64,000 bases of DNA from Neostapfia colusana (lineage: Eukaryota; Streptophyta; Magnoliopsida; Poales; Poaceae), in the NCBI GenBank assembly GCA_030760725.1, contig JASWHV010000013.1:36118699-36182698 (forward strand), in the 5' to 3' direction. The notes under the pieces were generated by a model. That model was given only the letters and a program-made list of their open reading frames with translations, was not told the DNA's origin and ran no database searches. A program made the translations under genes and the position numbers. Positions 44,342-56,304 of the stretch are shown here, one piece after another. Numbering within the stretch: the stretch's first letter is position 1; each line of letters opens with the position of its first letter.

Positions 44342-45698
44342 GGGTTGGGGCTCACAAGAGTGTAGGCATAGGTTCTCCAAGCCATGACGACCCTTCTCGA
44401 GCAAACGGCAAGCAATACCATGCAGAGTCCGAAGAGTTCTCCGTGTTTTTCCTCACGGCAGGGAAGAACCATTTCGGTCGCACGGTGAGCTCATGTTTCC
44501 AGCCGTTTTCCGAGGGATCAGGGTAGTGTTCCGAGCTCCCCAGGTCACGGTGGTGCTGTAGGACCCAACCACGGTCAGTTTCCGGGCTTGCCGGGCGAAC
44601 ACCACGTCGCCGGAGTCGCCCGAGTTCCTGCCACCATCGGGGAGGTATTCCCGGCCAGTTAGCGCCGCCACCGAGCTCACCAGAGTGTTCCTTGTCGGGT
44701 TTTAGGCACAGGCGGCGAGGGTTGAGACGTTTAAGGCACGGGACAGCCGTTCCGATGAGGCACGGTCGCTTCTCCGGCGAGGAGGCCAGCCGGGCACGAG
44801 GTTGAAGAAGGTGGGGGCCTGCCCCACCTGTCAGTGGCACCAGGAAGGCGCCAGATCGGCTTGTGGCGCCGGATCTGGTGCGGCTGTGCGGGAATAACCC
44901 CGTAGCCTCCAGTGTTGCCAAGATCTGACTGGTCCGAATTAAAACAGTGGGCCCAGTTCCAATTATTTGAAGTTTCTATTAGAGAAATAATTCCAGGAAT
45001 TAGCTGATCCTTGCAAGCCCATAACTTTGTGTAGAAAAATCCAAAAAGAATGAGACCAATTTTGTTGGATTCCTCATGAGGAGTACTTCACAGAGAAACC
45101 AATTTTAGGCTATAAAAATGCCCAGGAATTTCTGTAGAATTGTTTTAATAAATCTTTTAGGGATTTATTACAGTAGCAATTCTTTATGAAATATTCCCAA
45201 ATTTGGTCAGAAAATCCTTCTCATAGTTACTGATCTCCAGTAAAAATTTGGGCTTCATTGGAGTTCATTTGCTAGGTCAAATTACCTTCTCATGTTCAGC
45301 TTTTATTTGGAAAATTCAATTTAAACAGAAAACCTTTCAGAACTCCTGTCCAACTTCAAAAATTCATATCTCTCTGATGGTAGCTCCAAAAATGGTGAAA
45401 CAAATTTTGTTAGAACCATGGAGACTTACCCTAATCAGATCTTCCATTTCTAGCTATTTCAAAGCTCCTGATTTGGGCTCAAAATTCAGATAAGCATTGT
45501 ACTTGTAGGAATTTTAAAGACTACATTGTGCAATGACATATCTCCAAATTTGGCTTAAATCATCCTTAGAGAGTCTAGTATCCACTGTAAATTTCCCAAA
45601 GCCAATTAAGGATCCTAAATAGCAATAGCTATGAATAGTAGTTCAATTCTTATAAAGCCTTAATACGTATACATGTATTTTATTACATTTCATAATAG

Positions 45699-45776
45699 TG
45701 ACCGAAGTTGAGGACGCACCGGAGCCGTTGGACGTCCTCCCACCAGAAGCTGACTTTCCGTTTAACTCGCAACCAG
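45699..45776 (+). other. Candidate LTR-encoded internal coding exon (El-2, 3' copy)
   Basis: Open in the same phase as the 5' copy, with one conservative difference seen (E to D) and the same GC-type donor. Confidence 0.5.
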
Positions 45777-46863
45777 GCAAGCCCCGGTTTGCACTTAAGT
45801 ACCTTTTATAAAGCTTTTTATTTGTATCACTTATGTCTAGGGTGAATGCTTGCATTAGAGTTAGGGTGATTGAAACCCCACTTGCATAGCCTTTTAAATC
45901 CTATGGAGGGTTGGGTAGTTTACAAACTCGACGAGTAGAGACTGCCATGCTAATGTTTAGGATCTCGGTAGAAGTCGAGTGGTTGGAAGCTACTCGCGAG
46001 ATAGTACTTATCACCCGGAAAGAAAAGAGGTAGATAATGGCTTGAGTTATAAAAATGAGACCCAGCAGGGGGGATAGGATGCAGTGAGCAGAGGTCTCAC
46101 GTGCTTAGCCCTGTTGGTGTCGGTTGAGGACCGTCCGTGTGCGGCCCTGCTGGACAAGTATCGAACAGTACCGGATGCATACTGGCATATGGGAACCAGG
46201 AAACCGATGTAATTGGTTAACCTGGGTGCCGAGGCTTACCCAACCGTAAATAGGAGTCGGTTGAGGGTAGCAAGGTGTAAATCTGCCGGTGGGCACAGTC
46301 ACGCTCCACGCGGGGACCTCTGCCCGTTACGGATGGACCGGTTCGGCATTTGGGTTGCCTTTGAAAGGTTGTTGCATACAACAGAGTAGGAAGGGGTGTG
46401 GAATCACGATTCTGAAAGTGGGTGTATGTAACGTGTTATCCTGGTGTGTCTTGATTGCAATCACCGTCCCTCGCGGTTATTTGAGTACCCGCTTGTTCAC
46501 TGCGCTGTGACGTAGTAAGAAGTGAAATAAGCCAACTGAAAATGCTGTATTGAACTATTAAATGTTTTGAAACCTTGTATGCTGTAGTTATATAGCAAAT
46601 TAAGTTTATATTCCACTTTGGGCATCACCACATCGGAGGAAAGCGTTTCTTGTTTGATTGTGGACTTCTGATGTGAGGGCTGCCTAAGGCATATGAATCT
46701 GCTGCTATAAAACTGAAAGTAAGCATCAACTTATAGGCGTGTCTTTATCGCAAAGTCCTTTCCTACCTTACACATCCTTGCACGTAGAGTTCCATGCCTA
46801 GGGTTGACGGTTAGACTTGCTGAGCCTTCGTCCTCACGGTTGCAATATTTGAGCTGTGTGCAG

Positions 46864-46949
46864 GTGAGAGTTATGAGGAAGGTTCTGAGGACGAGGCGAT
46901 GCCCCCGTCGGGGTACACGGCCGAGCTGGAGCCCTGCACGCCGCCGTGA
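46864..46949 (+). other. Candidate LTR-encoded terminal coding exon (El-2, 3' copy)
   Basis: Open in the same phase as 36622-36707 with the same TGA. The few base changes I see do not break the frame. Confidence 0.5.
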
Positions 46950-47138
46950 TCTCCGTTTACTTGCTGCTAGTGTGTAGCGTCCACGGGCTGGACGGCTGCA
47001 CTTTTGCATAGCTAGGATGAGAGGCCGTATATGTATATTACTTCCGCTGTATGAATAGGTTTTGTAAAAAGACTTCCGCTGTTTTATATTAAATAAAAAT
47101 TTGTATGTTGTTCTTTATTCTTTTCGTGTGTGCTGTTG

Positions 47139-47159
47139 GGTGCCGCATCGCACGGTACC
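47139..47159 (+). other. LTR terminal hairpin (El-2, 3' LTR)
   Basis: GGTGCCG and CGGTACC around CATCGCA. The C to T change in the right arm leaves a G-U pair. Confidence 0.65.
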
Positions 47160-47205
47160 ACCCCATGCGATCCTGGAGTGGGTGAACCACGGGGTTGTCC
47201 CCACA

Positions 47206-47210
47206 ACTAC
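47206..47210 (+). repeat. Target-site duplication of El-2 (right copy)
   Basis: ACTAC after the LTR, followed by TCAATTAAAAGG, which continues D's 5' LTR. Confidence 0.95.
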
Positions 47211-49352
47211 TCAATTAAAAGGTCTGAATTTTGGATAAAATTACTTTCATGTGACCAGGAAACTCACATGCAAATGATCGGCTCAAGTTGAGCCTCAGAT
47301 CTCACTGTATTGGTCTTCCATGCTTTTCTATGAAGGAAGAATACCTAAGAGTAGTGTGGAAATTGTGGGAGACACAATTTGCATCAACATGAGCTGCAAT
47401 TTGGCAAGCTAAGTCTCTGTGTAGTTTATGACTTCCTGTAAAACTTTAGAAGTCATTGGAGATCAGGATCTTGAGTTATGTCCAAATCATTATACTTCAT
47501 CTCTTATGTTTATTAGGAAAGTTAGTTAGTGTATAACTAGAACACTAAGACAGATTCAGTTCATTCCTGTTTCTTTGCACAACAGAGGCAAACCAATCCA
47601 TTCCTGGCATTTCCACAGAGCCTCTGTTCATAAGGAATCAAGTCTTTAATTATTTCCATTGCATTCTATAAAACTTGTGCATATACATGTCATTAGGATT
47701 CACAACGAAGGGGATTCAAAGGAGTGATTCATTGAAGTGCATCAGACTCTGGAGAATCAAGGGTTGATCAGGAAGGATCACTAACTGATTGTATACTAGC
47801 CCCCTACAAAACAAAGGCAAGTCGCGGTTTACATCAAAATTTACATGTTTCATTTGTATTCACTTTATAATGTCTAGCATTTTGGCTATTGCATTAAGTC
47901 TAGATGGTATGACACTCCACCTGCATGAACCAGAAAAACCCTGGAGTTTTGTTTAGAGTACTTTTCACTTAATTATAACTGCTGATCTCAAGTTGACAAA
48001 AGTGGATTAAAAGAGACAGAACTCAAGTAGGCTGTTTCCTACTTGTGAACCGGGATTAAGGGGGATGAGTCGAAAGAGTTTGGAATTGATCCTCATAGTT
48101 GGGAATGGAGACCGGGAAGTATGGATGGAAGGATCAAGGACATCGTCCTGTGAACATAGTCCCTGTCTGAGTCGATTAAGGCCCGTTCTCGTGTGCGGTC
48201 CTGTAGGACAAGTTTGAGTTGTGTACCGGATGCATACTGGCTATATGGGACCCAGGAAACCGATGTAACATGTTAACCTGGGTGTCGAGGCAATCCCCAC
48301 CGTCTTATGCAGATGCTGAAAGGACAGAGAAGTCGACTCTACGAGGGTTTGGCGTAGTGAGACTTAATCCAAGTCGGTAGGACCGGTTCGATATTTGGGT
48401 GTCGTGTGAAAGGTTGCCACATACGACGTTGAGGGGATCGGTTGATCACCGGTCTCGTACGGGCGTATGTGTCATGTCAGCCATGTGTTTTCGATTCGAA
48501 TCACCGTCGCTTGCGGTAGTGAGCATACTTGTTCTCTGTGTCGTGACGTAGTAAGGAAATGGGGAAAATTAATATGCTTCGTGAGTAATCCTCATATTGG
48601 AGGTGAGGGATGATCAACACCTACACTAAATTTACTTTCCACCTTGGACTAGTAGCATCGAGACAAAGCATTTCTTGTTTTATTGTGGAGTCTCGGCGTT
48701 GATGGCGCAAGATCTGTATGGGTCTAGGGTAGTTCACTAAACTTACATTCTCCTCGGGCAAGTGGCATCGAGACGAAGCGTTTCTTGTTTGATTGTGGAG
48801 TCTCGATGTAAATTGTGCGAGGGCTATAAAAGTTACTAAACACTTGAAGTAAGGACTCTCCTTTAGCTCAAGTTCATATTTTGTGCAAACTTCTATATTC
48901 AGCCCTCTATTTTCATCATGTAGAGTTTCATGACTAGGGTTGACGGTTAAGTCTTGCTGAGCTTTATGATCACGGATACTGCATGTGTTGTTTTGCAGGT
49001 AATAACACTACGCTGATAAGTAGGGTTGTCCGATGAGATTCAGAACTCTCCGAGTGGGGAACTCATGGAAACCCATGGCGCTGCTATTGTGATCGTGTTG
49101 CTAGTGAGAAGGGTCCGCGGGATGGATGTCTTCTCTGTTGCTTAGCATAGATATGAGACGTGAGTTGTATCAGTCTTCCGATGTAGGTTATTTTGAGAAG
49201 TATTTGTAAAATTTATACTTTGTAAGCTTCCATTTGATTTATGTAATATGATGCTTTATTTTGTGTGCTGTTGGGTGCCGCATCGCACGGCACCACCAAA
49301 TGCGATTCCCAAGTGAGCGGCACGGACCCATAATCGGGTTCGGGCCCTCACA
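47211..49352 (+). repeat. 5' LTR of element D, right part
   Basis: Matches D's 3' LTR from 54163 to 56304 with a few percent difference by eye. The exon-like frames of other families are closed here (stops soon after 47700 and after the acceptor near 49000). Contains the hairpin 49274-49294 and ends GGGCCCTCACA. Confidence 0.93.
49274..49294 (+). other. LTR terminal hairpin (D, 5' LTR)
   Basis: GGTGCCG and CGGCACC around CATCGCA, 58 bases before the LTR end. Confidence 0.7.
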
Positions 49353-49355
49353 GCG

Positions 49356-49367
49356 TGGTATCAGAGA
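49356..49367 (+). other. Primer binding site of element D
   Basis: TGGTATCAGAGA, three bases after the LTR; the last base differs from the El-1 site. Confidence 0.85.
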
Positions 49368-50770
49368 CGCATTGGTAATAGCGCACAGAATAAGGATAGT
49401 ATTATGATAAAAACTTAGGATACGGTGAGAAAACGATACTAGGCCCACATAAGGACTACTATATTAGCATATAATGAAGGTGAACACCTAACTTATTTGC
49501 TTATGTCAGAAAATCGTGCATCTCGGGACTTCATGTGTCTTGGGGGGTGCACGTAAGCGCTGTCCACCAGTGCGCACAAGCTGAAGGGTGGAGCCTCACG
49601 GGTGGCAGGTAACCCGGCCAGCTTTGGTATCCTCTACAACTCTTCATGTCATTTGGGGTATCCAAGCAGCGCCCTTCCCTGGCGTGCTACGGGCAAGTAT
49701 GGGAGACCCCGTCACGTTGTTAGTAACATGAACACGTAGCTCAAGGTGTGTTTGGCTTGAGAACACCTGTGCGAGTGATGACGGACGGGTGTACGAACTG
49801 TATTGGGACCGGGTTCGGTGTGCAGCCGGACCTAACGATTGAGTGTGACTTATGCAAGTTTAACATGAAACCATAGAACGAGTAGCACACGTTTGCGAGT
49901 GACCGTCTTAGTGCCACCTATAATACAGATATGCCGGTATAATCCAGTTAGAATTTTCTTTTGGTGATGCTATATAGTACCGACATGATTCTTACGGTAC
50001 ATCGACACTGTACTACACTTAATAATCTCTTCCCTATGAACAAATGACTCATGAACTAAATTTAAACTAAAAATGGAAGTTTGAAACAAATATTAGTTAC
50101 TGAACTCTTATTTTGAGCTAAGATTCAAATGAGAGAATGTCTAGGCTTCAAAGATTTAAAAACAGAGTGCTCTGTTTCTGGCAGAAATTCTTGCTGGACT
50201 TTGACAGAGTATAACTCTGAGTATCTTTACCCAATTAAGGTGTATGATACAGTTCTGGAAATATTGTTAAGTTCTATACAACTTATCTGTAGACCTCCAG
50301 AGCAAAATCACACGTTGAGTTGGTGAAAAGTCCAGTTGAAGGCAAACTGTCCAGAACCAGGACAGCAGAAAAACCTCTCTGGACCTTTCTGTTTTTAAGC
50401 CATAACTTTCTGTATAAAAATCCCTAAGGATCCTATGATATACCATTGGAGAGGTTATGAAATATGCAACATTGTTGTAGTTCAAATCTTGTTCAGATTC
50501 TTATTGTATTTGTATATACAAGTGTGATAAAATCAGCCACATACAAAGGAGATGCTGGCAAATTTTATCCAGGAATTCTGTCAACTTTGAAAAATTATAA
50601 CTTTTGGTCCAGAGATGATATGAAGGCATATGAGTACTGGTTGGAAATATACTGAAGTTAACTTTAACTTTTGTATTCAGCTTGAGTTACGAAAATCATA
50701 TTAAACGGAACAAAAGCTGGGTTAGGACGGAAGAGTCTGTTCTGCACAGAAAAGAGAACGGGTTAGGCCT
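49368..50770 (+). other. Leader of element D
   Basis: Leader blocks shared with the other elements (for example 'gagtgaccgtcttagtgcc', 'atatgccggtataatcc'). The hairpin region near 50275-50295 is reduced to about 4 bp. The leader runs straight into the end of the protease at about 50772: gag and most of protease are deleted. Confidence 0.75.
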
Positions 50771-53006
50771 ACCACACGGAAATGATTAAACTCGAGGATA
50801 TTCCGGTGGAACGTGAATATCCGATGTGTTTCCGATGAGTTAGCGGGCATGCCAGCCAACAGGACATCGAGTTCAAGAGTGAACTGCCGCCGAAAACAAC
50901 ACCGATTTCACAGAGGCCTTACAAAATGGCACCCAATGAATGGGCAGAGTAGAAGACACCGCTGAATAACCTTATGAGCAAAGGGTTCATACGACTGAGT
51001 TCATCACGTTGGGGTTGTTCAGCATTGTTTTTAAAGAAGAAGGACGAAACACTATGGCTTAGTGTTGATTTTTGTCAGCTTAACCTTGTTACAATCAAGA
51101 ACAAGTACCCGTTACCACAGATCGACATATTGTTTGATCAGTTGGTCGAAGCAAAGATCTTTTCCAAGATGGACTTAAGATCAGGGTACCATCAGATTGA
51201 GATACGGGCTGAGGATATTCCGAAGACAGCTTTTCGACAAGGTACGGGCTTTATGAGTGCCTTGACATGTTCCTTGGCCTCACCAACACTCCAGCTCAGT
51301 TCATGTACTTGATGAACTCGGTATTCATGCCGGAACTGGACAAGTTTGTCGTGGTCTTCATCGACGACCTACTGGTTTATTACAAGTCGGAGGAAGAACA
51401 TGAAAAGTATCTGTGTATAGTCTTGCAATGGCTGCGGGATCACAAGCTATACGTGAAATTCAGCAAGTGCGAATTCTAGATATCACAAGTACTTTATCTC
51501 GGGCATATTATCTCAGCGGAGGGTATCGCTGTAGACCAGAGCAAGATCGCACAAGTACTGCATTTGAAAGTCCCCAAGGTCTATTCACTAGGTACGGAAA
51601 TTCCTCGGACTCGCGGGATATTATCGGAGATTCATTCCGAACTTCTCGAAAATTGCCAAGCCTATGACGTAGCTGCTGAAGAAGGCTACCAAATAAGTTT
51701 GGAGTCCAGCATGTAAAGCAGCGTTCAAGGCATTAGTGAAGCACCTAGCATCAGGACCGGTTTTGATGCAGCCAGACACAACAAAACTTTTTGTTGTGTA
51801 CTGCGATGCATCCGGCTTTGGGCTCTGATGTGTGCTGATGCAAGACCAAAGAGTGGTCGCGTATGGATCACGGCAACTCAGGAACCATGAGCAAAATTTT
51901 CCAACTCATGACTTAGAGCTCGCTGCTGTGGTACTGCACTCAAGACGTGGAGGCATTACCTACTCGGTAATCTCGTACATGTATATATACCAACCACAAA
52001 AGCCTCAAGTATATATTCACTCAGAAGGAGCTGAACATGAGGCAACAAACATGGTTGGAGTTGATAAAGGGTAACGAAATAGAGATCCATTATCATCCCG
52101 GTAAGGCAAACGTAGTGCCGGATGCGCTGAGTCGCAAGTCAAACGTTAATAATCTGACCATCACACCGTTGGGAGAGAGCAAGCCACCATTATATGTGGT
52201 TCCCCATAGAGCTCTCTACAATTTAGCTTTTATCCCCACCATCCGTAAAGAGAGGGTGGCAGCCCAGAAACATGACAAGGGCATGTCACATTTGTGGAGA
52301 CGTATAGACAGTGGGGAACTGAATTGTTTCCGGATGGACGGAGACAGTTTCCTGTGGTTCAAGAACAGGATAGTCGTACCCCGTAACCTAGAGTTACGGA
52401 AGAAGATGCTGCACACCGCTGAATTGGTGTGAGTCCGGCAAAAAAGTACTGTTCAGGGTTGATCTTGTGAACGAAGCCGAAGACCGAGTTCAGTTGATAC
52501 AAGAGAATTTGAAGGCTGCACAATCCCGACAGAAGAGCTACGCTGATCAAAGGCGTAGGCCATTGCATTTTTACGTCAGAGAGCACATTTATCTTCACGT
52601 GTCTCCGATGAAGGGAATTCACCGGTTCGGTGTAAAGGGGAAACTCGCTCCCCGCTTTATAGGTCCTTTTGCTATCACGGAGAAGTGAGAACCCGTAGCC
52701 TACCGGCTGGAACTACCGGCAAGTATTGCGGGTGTTCATGACATGTTTCATGTGTAACAGCTGCGGAAATGCCTCAAATTCACCGCTGCTGTCCGCACCG
52801 AAGAAATTGACGAATTGAAACCAGATCTTACCTACACCGAGCGACAGGTTCAGATTGTAGATGAAAAGACCCGGGTAACTCGAAACCGGACAATAAAATT
52901 TTACAAGGTCCTGTGGAGTAATCATACCATGGAAGAGGCAACATGGGAAAGTGAAGATTACCTCCGCACCAATTATCCGGAACTTTTATCTTTGTACAGT
53001 TTGTAA
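50771..53006 (+). pseudogene. pol: Element D pol remnant (gag-protease and integrase core deleted)
   Basis: Starts at the K-L-E-D-I motif between protease and RT. The RT fingers region is shifted at several points; the RT FIDDLLVYY box is readable (51267-51479 frame), then a TAG replaces the W of C-E-F-W. RNase H and the H-Y-H-P-G-K region are partly readable (51832-52432). At about 52415 the sequence jumps from the K-K-M-L/H motif of integrase directly to L-N-W-C-E-S-G, removing the HHCC and DDE core. The GPF block and chromodomain end at 53006 (VLWSNHTMEEATWESEDYL). It cannot be autonomous. Confidence 0.92.
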
Positions 53007-53057
53007 TTACCTCTCCCGTCTCGTTCTTCTTTTGTAATCTCGGGATGAGATTCTTTT

Positions 53058-53072
53058 AAAGGGGGGGAGGAA
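53058..53072 (+). other. Polypurine tract of element D
   Basis: AAAGGGGGGGAGGAA directly before TGTAAAAGTCCC. Confidence 0.92.
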
Positions 53073-54157
53073 TGTAAAAGTCCCAAAAATGTATATCAAT
53101 AAAACCGAAGTTTGAATTCTAGGGTTTGCAAAGTCATGAAAAATGGGACTTGCTAAATTTTTTCTTCACGCAAAGTGGTACATGGATGTTCATTCAAAAA
53201 GAGGCTCACATGTTCATTTGAATGTGTTGAACCAATATGGACTTAAACATTTATTTGCATGGAGTTTACAAATCAGATTTTCAATTCAAAGTTCACACAA
53301 AGTGTGGCCAAACCATTGAACACTTTTGCAGCCATTTAGTTTTTAATTGAGGATGTTTTGGATGGCAATGATCTAACTTTAGGGTGGGCTAAAAAGGAAC
53401 CAAATAGAGGCATTTCCAAATTCAAACCGAAATCAAATTTGGTATGCAAATTCAAACTGAATTTGGCGAATTCAAATGCCAGCCCAGGTTTAATCTTCAA
53501 AACTTTGGAATTTGAGAGTTTAAACTGAGGAGATCTTTTGGGAGGAGGAATGTGGGGGACCCACATGTCATCGAGCTAGACATGTGACTTGCAACCAAAG
53601 GACTTGAAGTTATGAGTCTCTGTTTTTCCACTTCAACAGGGGGGGTGCTGCACCCGAGCATCACCGTTGCTACCGCACCGCCACCTCCTGCTCCCCTCTC
53701 AAGCGCTGGCACCAGGGCAGCTGCTTCACTCCCTCCTCTGCTTGATCCTCCCTCATAGACCGAGCAAACCGATGTCGTTTTCTCCTCGCTCAACACAAGC
53801 AAGGAACACATCTCCCACACTGCCGCAGCCTCGGTGCTCATCCAAAAACAGCCGAAGCTCGTGCCCACCTCCCTGCCGAGCTGCGAAACGGCGTTGGATA
53901 ACCCTTAGCTACATGCTCAGGGCCAAAACCGAGCAAATTTTGGTGTTCCACCACCGGGCGCGCTGTTCTTCGCCGCAACCGAGAGTGGCCGACGATCGGG
54001 CGTATGTGGACAGCCCAGCACAGCTGCTGTCACGGCCGAGAAAGAGCGGCAACGGAAGTGCACGGGCACAGCGCTGCTTCCACCCGAAGCTCAAGCCAAG
54101 CCGTGAAGTATCGCCCGCGAATTTTGAAATTTTGTCCCGGCGAATTGTTCTGAAGGA

Positions 54158-54162
54158 ACTAC
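54158..54162 (+). other. Empty insertion site matching El-2
   Basis: A single ACTAC between TGAAGGA and TCAAGTAAAAGG, the flanks of El-2 in D's 5' LTR. Confidence 0.95.
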
Positions 54163-56225
54163 TCAAGTAAAAGGTCTGAATTTTGGATAAAATTACTTTC
54201 ATGTGACCAGGAAACTCACATGCAAATGATCAGCCCAAGTTGAGCCTCAGATCTCACTGTATTGGTCTTCCATGCTTTTGTATGGAGGAAGAATACCTAA
54301 GAGTAGTGTGGAAATTGTGGGAGACACAATTTGCATCCACATGAGCTGCAATTTGGCAAGCTAAGTCTCTGCGTAGTTTATGACTTCCTGTAAAACTTTA
54401 GATGTCATTGGAGATCAGGATCTTGAGTTATGTCCAAATCATTATACTTCATCTCTTATGTTTATTAGGAAAGTTAGTTAGTGTATAACTAGAACACTAA
54501 GACAAATTCAGTTCATTCCTGTTTCTTTGCACAACAGAGGCAAACCAATCCATTCCTGGCATTTCCACACAGCCTCTGTTCTTAAGAGATCATGTCTTTA
54601 ATTCTTTCCATTGCATTCTATATAATTTGTGCATATACATGTCATTAGGATTCACAATGAATCAGATTCGAAGGAGTGAATCATTGAAGTGGATCAGACT
54701 CCGGAGAATCAAGGGTTGATCAGCAAGAATCACTAACTGATTATATACTAGTCCCCTACAAAACAAAGGCAAGCCCCGGTTCGCATCAAAATTTACAAGT
54801 TTCATTTGTATTCACTTTATAATGTCTAGCATTTTGGCTATTGCATTAAGTCTAGATGGTATGACACTCCACCTGCATGAACCAGAAAAACCCTGGAGTT
54901 TTATTTAGAGTAGTTTTCACTTAATTATAACTGCTGATCTCAAGTTGACAAAAGTGGATTAAAAGAGACAAAACTCGAGTAGGCCATTTCCTACTCGTGA
55001 ACCGGGATTAAGAGGGATCAATCGGAAGAGTTGGGAATTGATCCTAATAGTTGGGAATGGAGACCGGGCAGTATGGATTGAAGAATCAAGGACGTGGTCC
55101 TGTCAACCTAGTCCCTGTCTGAGTCGATTAAGGGCCGTTCTCATGTGCGGCCCTGTGAGACAAGTTTGAGTTGTGTACCGGATGCATACTGGCTATATGG
55201 GACCCAGGAAACCAATGTAACATGTTAACCTGGGTGTCGAGGCAATCCCCACCGTCTTATGCAGATGCTGAAAGGATAGAGAAGTCGGCTCTACGAGGGT
55301 TTGCCGTAGTGAGACTTAATCCAAGTCGGTGGGACCGGTTTCATATTTGGGTGTCATGTGAATGGTTGCCACGTACGACGTTGAGGGGATCAGTTGATCA
55401 CCGGTCTCGGACGGGCATATGTGTCGTGTCAGCCGGGTGTTTTTGATTCGAATCACCGTCGCTCGTTGTAGTGAGCATACTTGTTCTCTGCATCGCGACG
55501 TAGTAAGAAACTGGGGAAAATTAATATGCTTCGTGAGTAATCCTCATATTGGAGATGAGGGATGATTAACACCTTCACTAAATTTACTTTCCACCTTGGG
55601 CTAGTAGCGTCGAGACAAAGCGTTTCTTGTTTGATTGTGGGGTCTTGATGTTGATGGCGCAAGGCCTGTATGGGTCTAGGGTAGCTCACTAAAGTTACAT
55701 TCTCCTCGGGCAAGTGGCATTGAGACGAAGCGTTTCTTGTTTCATTGTGGAGTCTCGCTGTAAATTGTGCGAGGGCTATAAAAGTTGCTAAAACCTTGAA
55801 GTACAGACTCTCCTTTAGCTCAACTTCATATTTTGTGCAAACTTCTATATTCAGCCCTCTATTTTCAGCATGTAGAGTTTCATGACTAGGGTTGACGGTT
55901 AAGTCTTGCTGAGCTGTATGCTCACGGATACTGCATGAGTTGTTTTGCAGGTGATAACACTACGCTGATAAGTAGGATTGTCCGATGAGATTTGGAACTC
56001 TCCGAGTGGGGAACTCATGGAAACCCATGCCGCTGCTATTGTGATCGTGTTGCTGGTGAGAAGGGTCCGCGGGCTGGATGTCATCTATGTTGCTTAGCAT
56101 AGATATGAAATGTGAGTTGTATCAGTCTTCCGTTGTAGGTTATTTTGAGAAGTATTTGTAAAATTCATACTTTGTAAGCTTCCGCTTGATTTATGTAATA
56201 TGATGCTTTATTATGTGTATTGTTG

Positions 56226-56246
56226 GGTGCTGCATCGCATGGCACC
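56226..56246 (+). other. LTR terminal hairpin (D, 3' LTR)
   Basis: GGTGCTG and TGGCACC around CATCGCA. Both arms changed, and the stem still closes through two G-U pairs. Confidence 0.65.
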
Positions 56247-56304
56247 ACCCAATGCGATTCCCGGGCGAGCTGCACGGCCCCGTAATCGGGTCCGGGCCCT
56301 CACA

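Larger units (their letters stand above)
18484..47205 (+). mobile_element. El-2: Ty3/gypsy chromovirus, inactivated, split by El-1
   Basis: Complete structure: 5' LTR (18484-19679 plus 34099-36963), primer site, leader, gag, pol, polypurine tract, 3' LTR and TSD ACTAC. Without El-1 it is about 14.3 kb. The two LTRs are nearly the same length (about 4061 and 4059 bp). In samples compared by eye they differ by roughly one to a few percent, so it is older than El-1. The coding region has one frame shift, four stops and several active-site changes, so it is not autonomous. Confidence 0.95.
43147..47205 (+). repeat. 3' LTR of El-2 (4059 bp), uninterrupted
   Basis: Starts TGTAAAATCCCC, ends TTGTCCCCACA, followed by ACTAC. 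It shows what the 5' LTR looked like before El-1 arrived. It has the same GC-rich block, exon-like segments (45699-45776 and 46864-46949) and hairpin (47139-47159). Confidence 0.96.
53073..56304 (+). repeat. 3' LTR of element D (3.23 kb)
   Basis: Starts TGTAAAAGTCCC and ends GGGCCCTCACA. The first 0.5 kb differs from the start of D's 5' LTR. From about 53611 it matches, except for a 1.19 kb deletion at about 54141 relative to the 5' copy. Hairpin at 56226-56246. It is followed by GGTTT, not by the bases that precede D. Confidence 0.9.

Noticed and set aside
43711..44526. Several overlapping frames in the El-2 3' LTR
   Set aside because: They overlap in different frames within the GC-rich block, and the 5' LTR copies differ by frame-changing indels.
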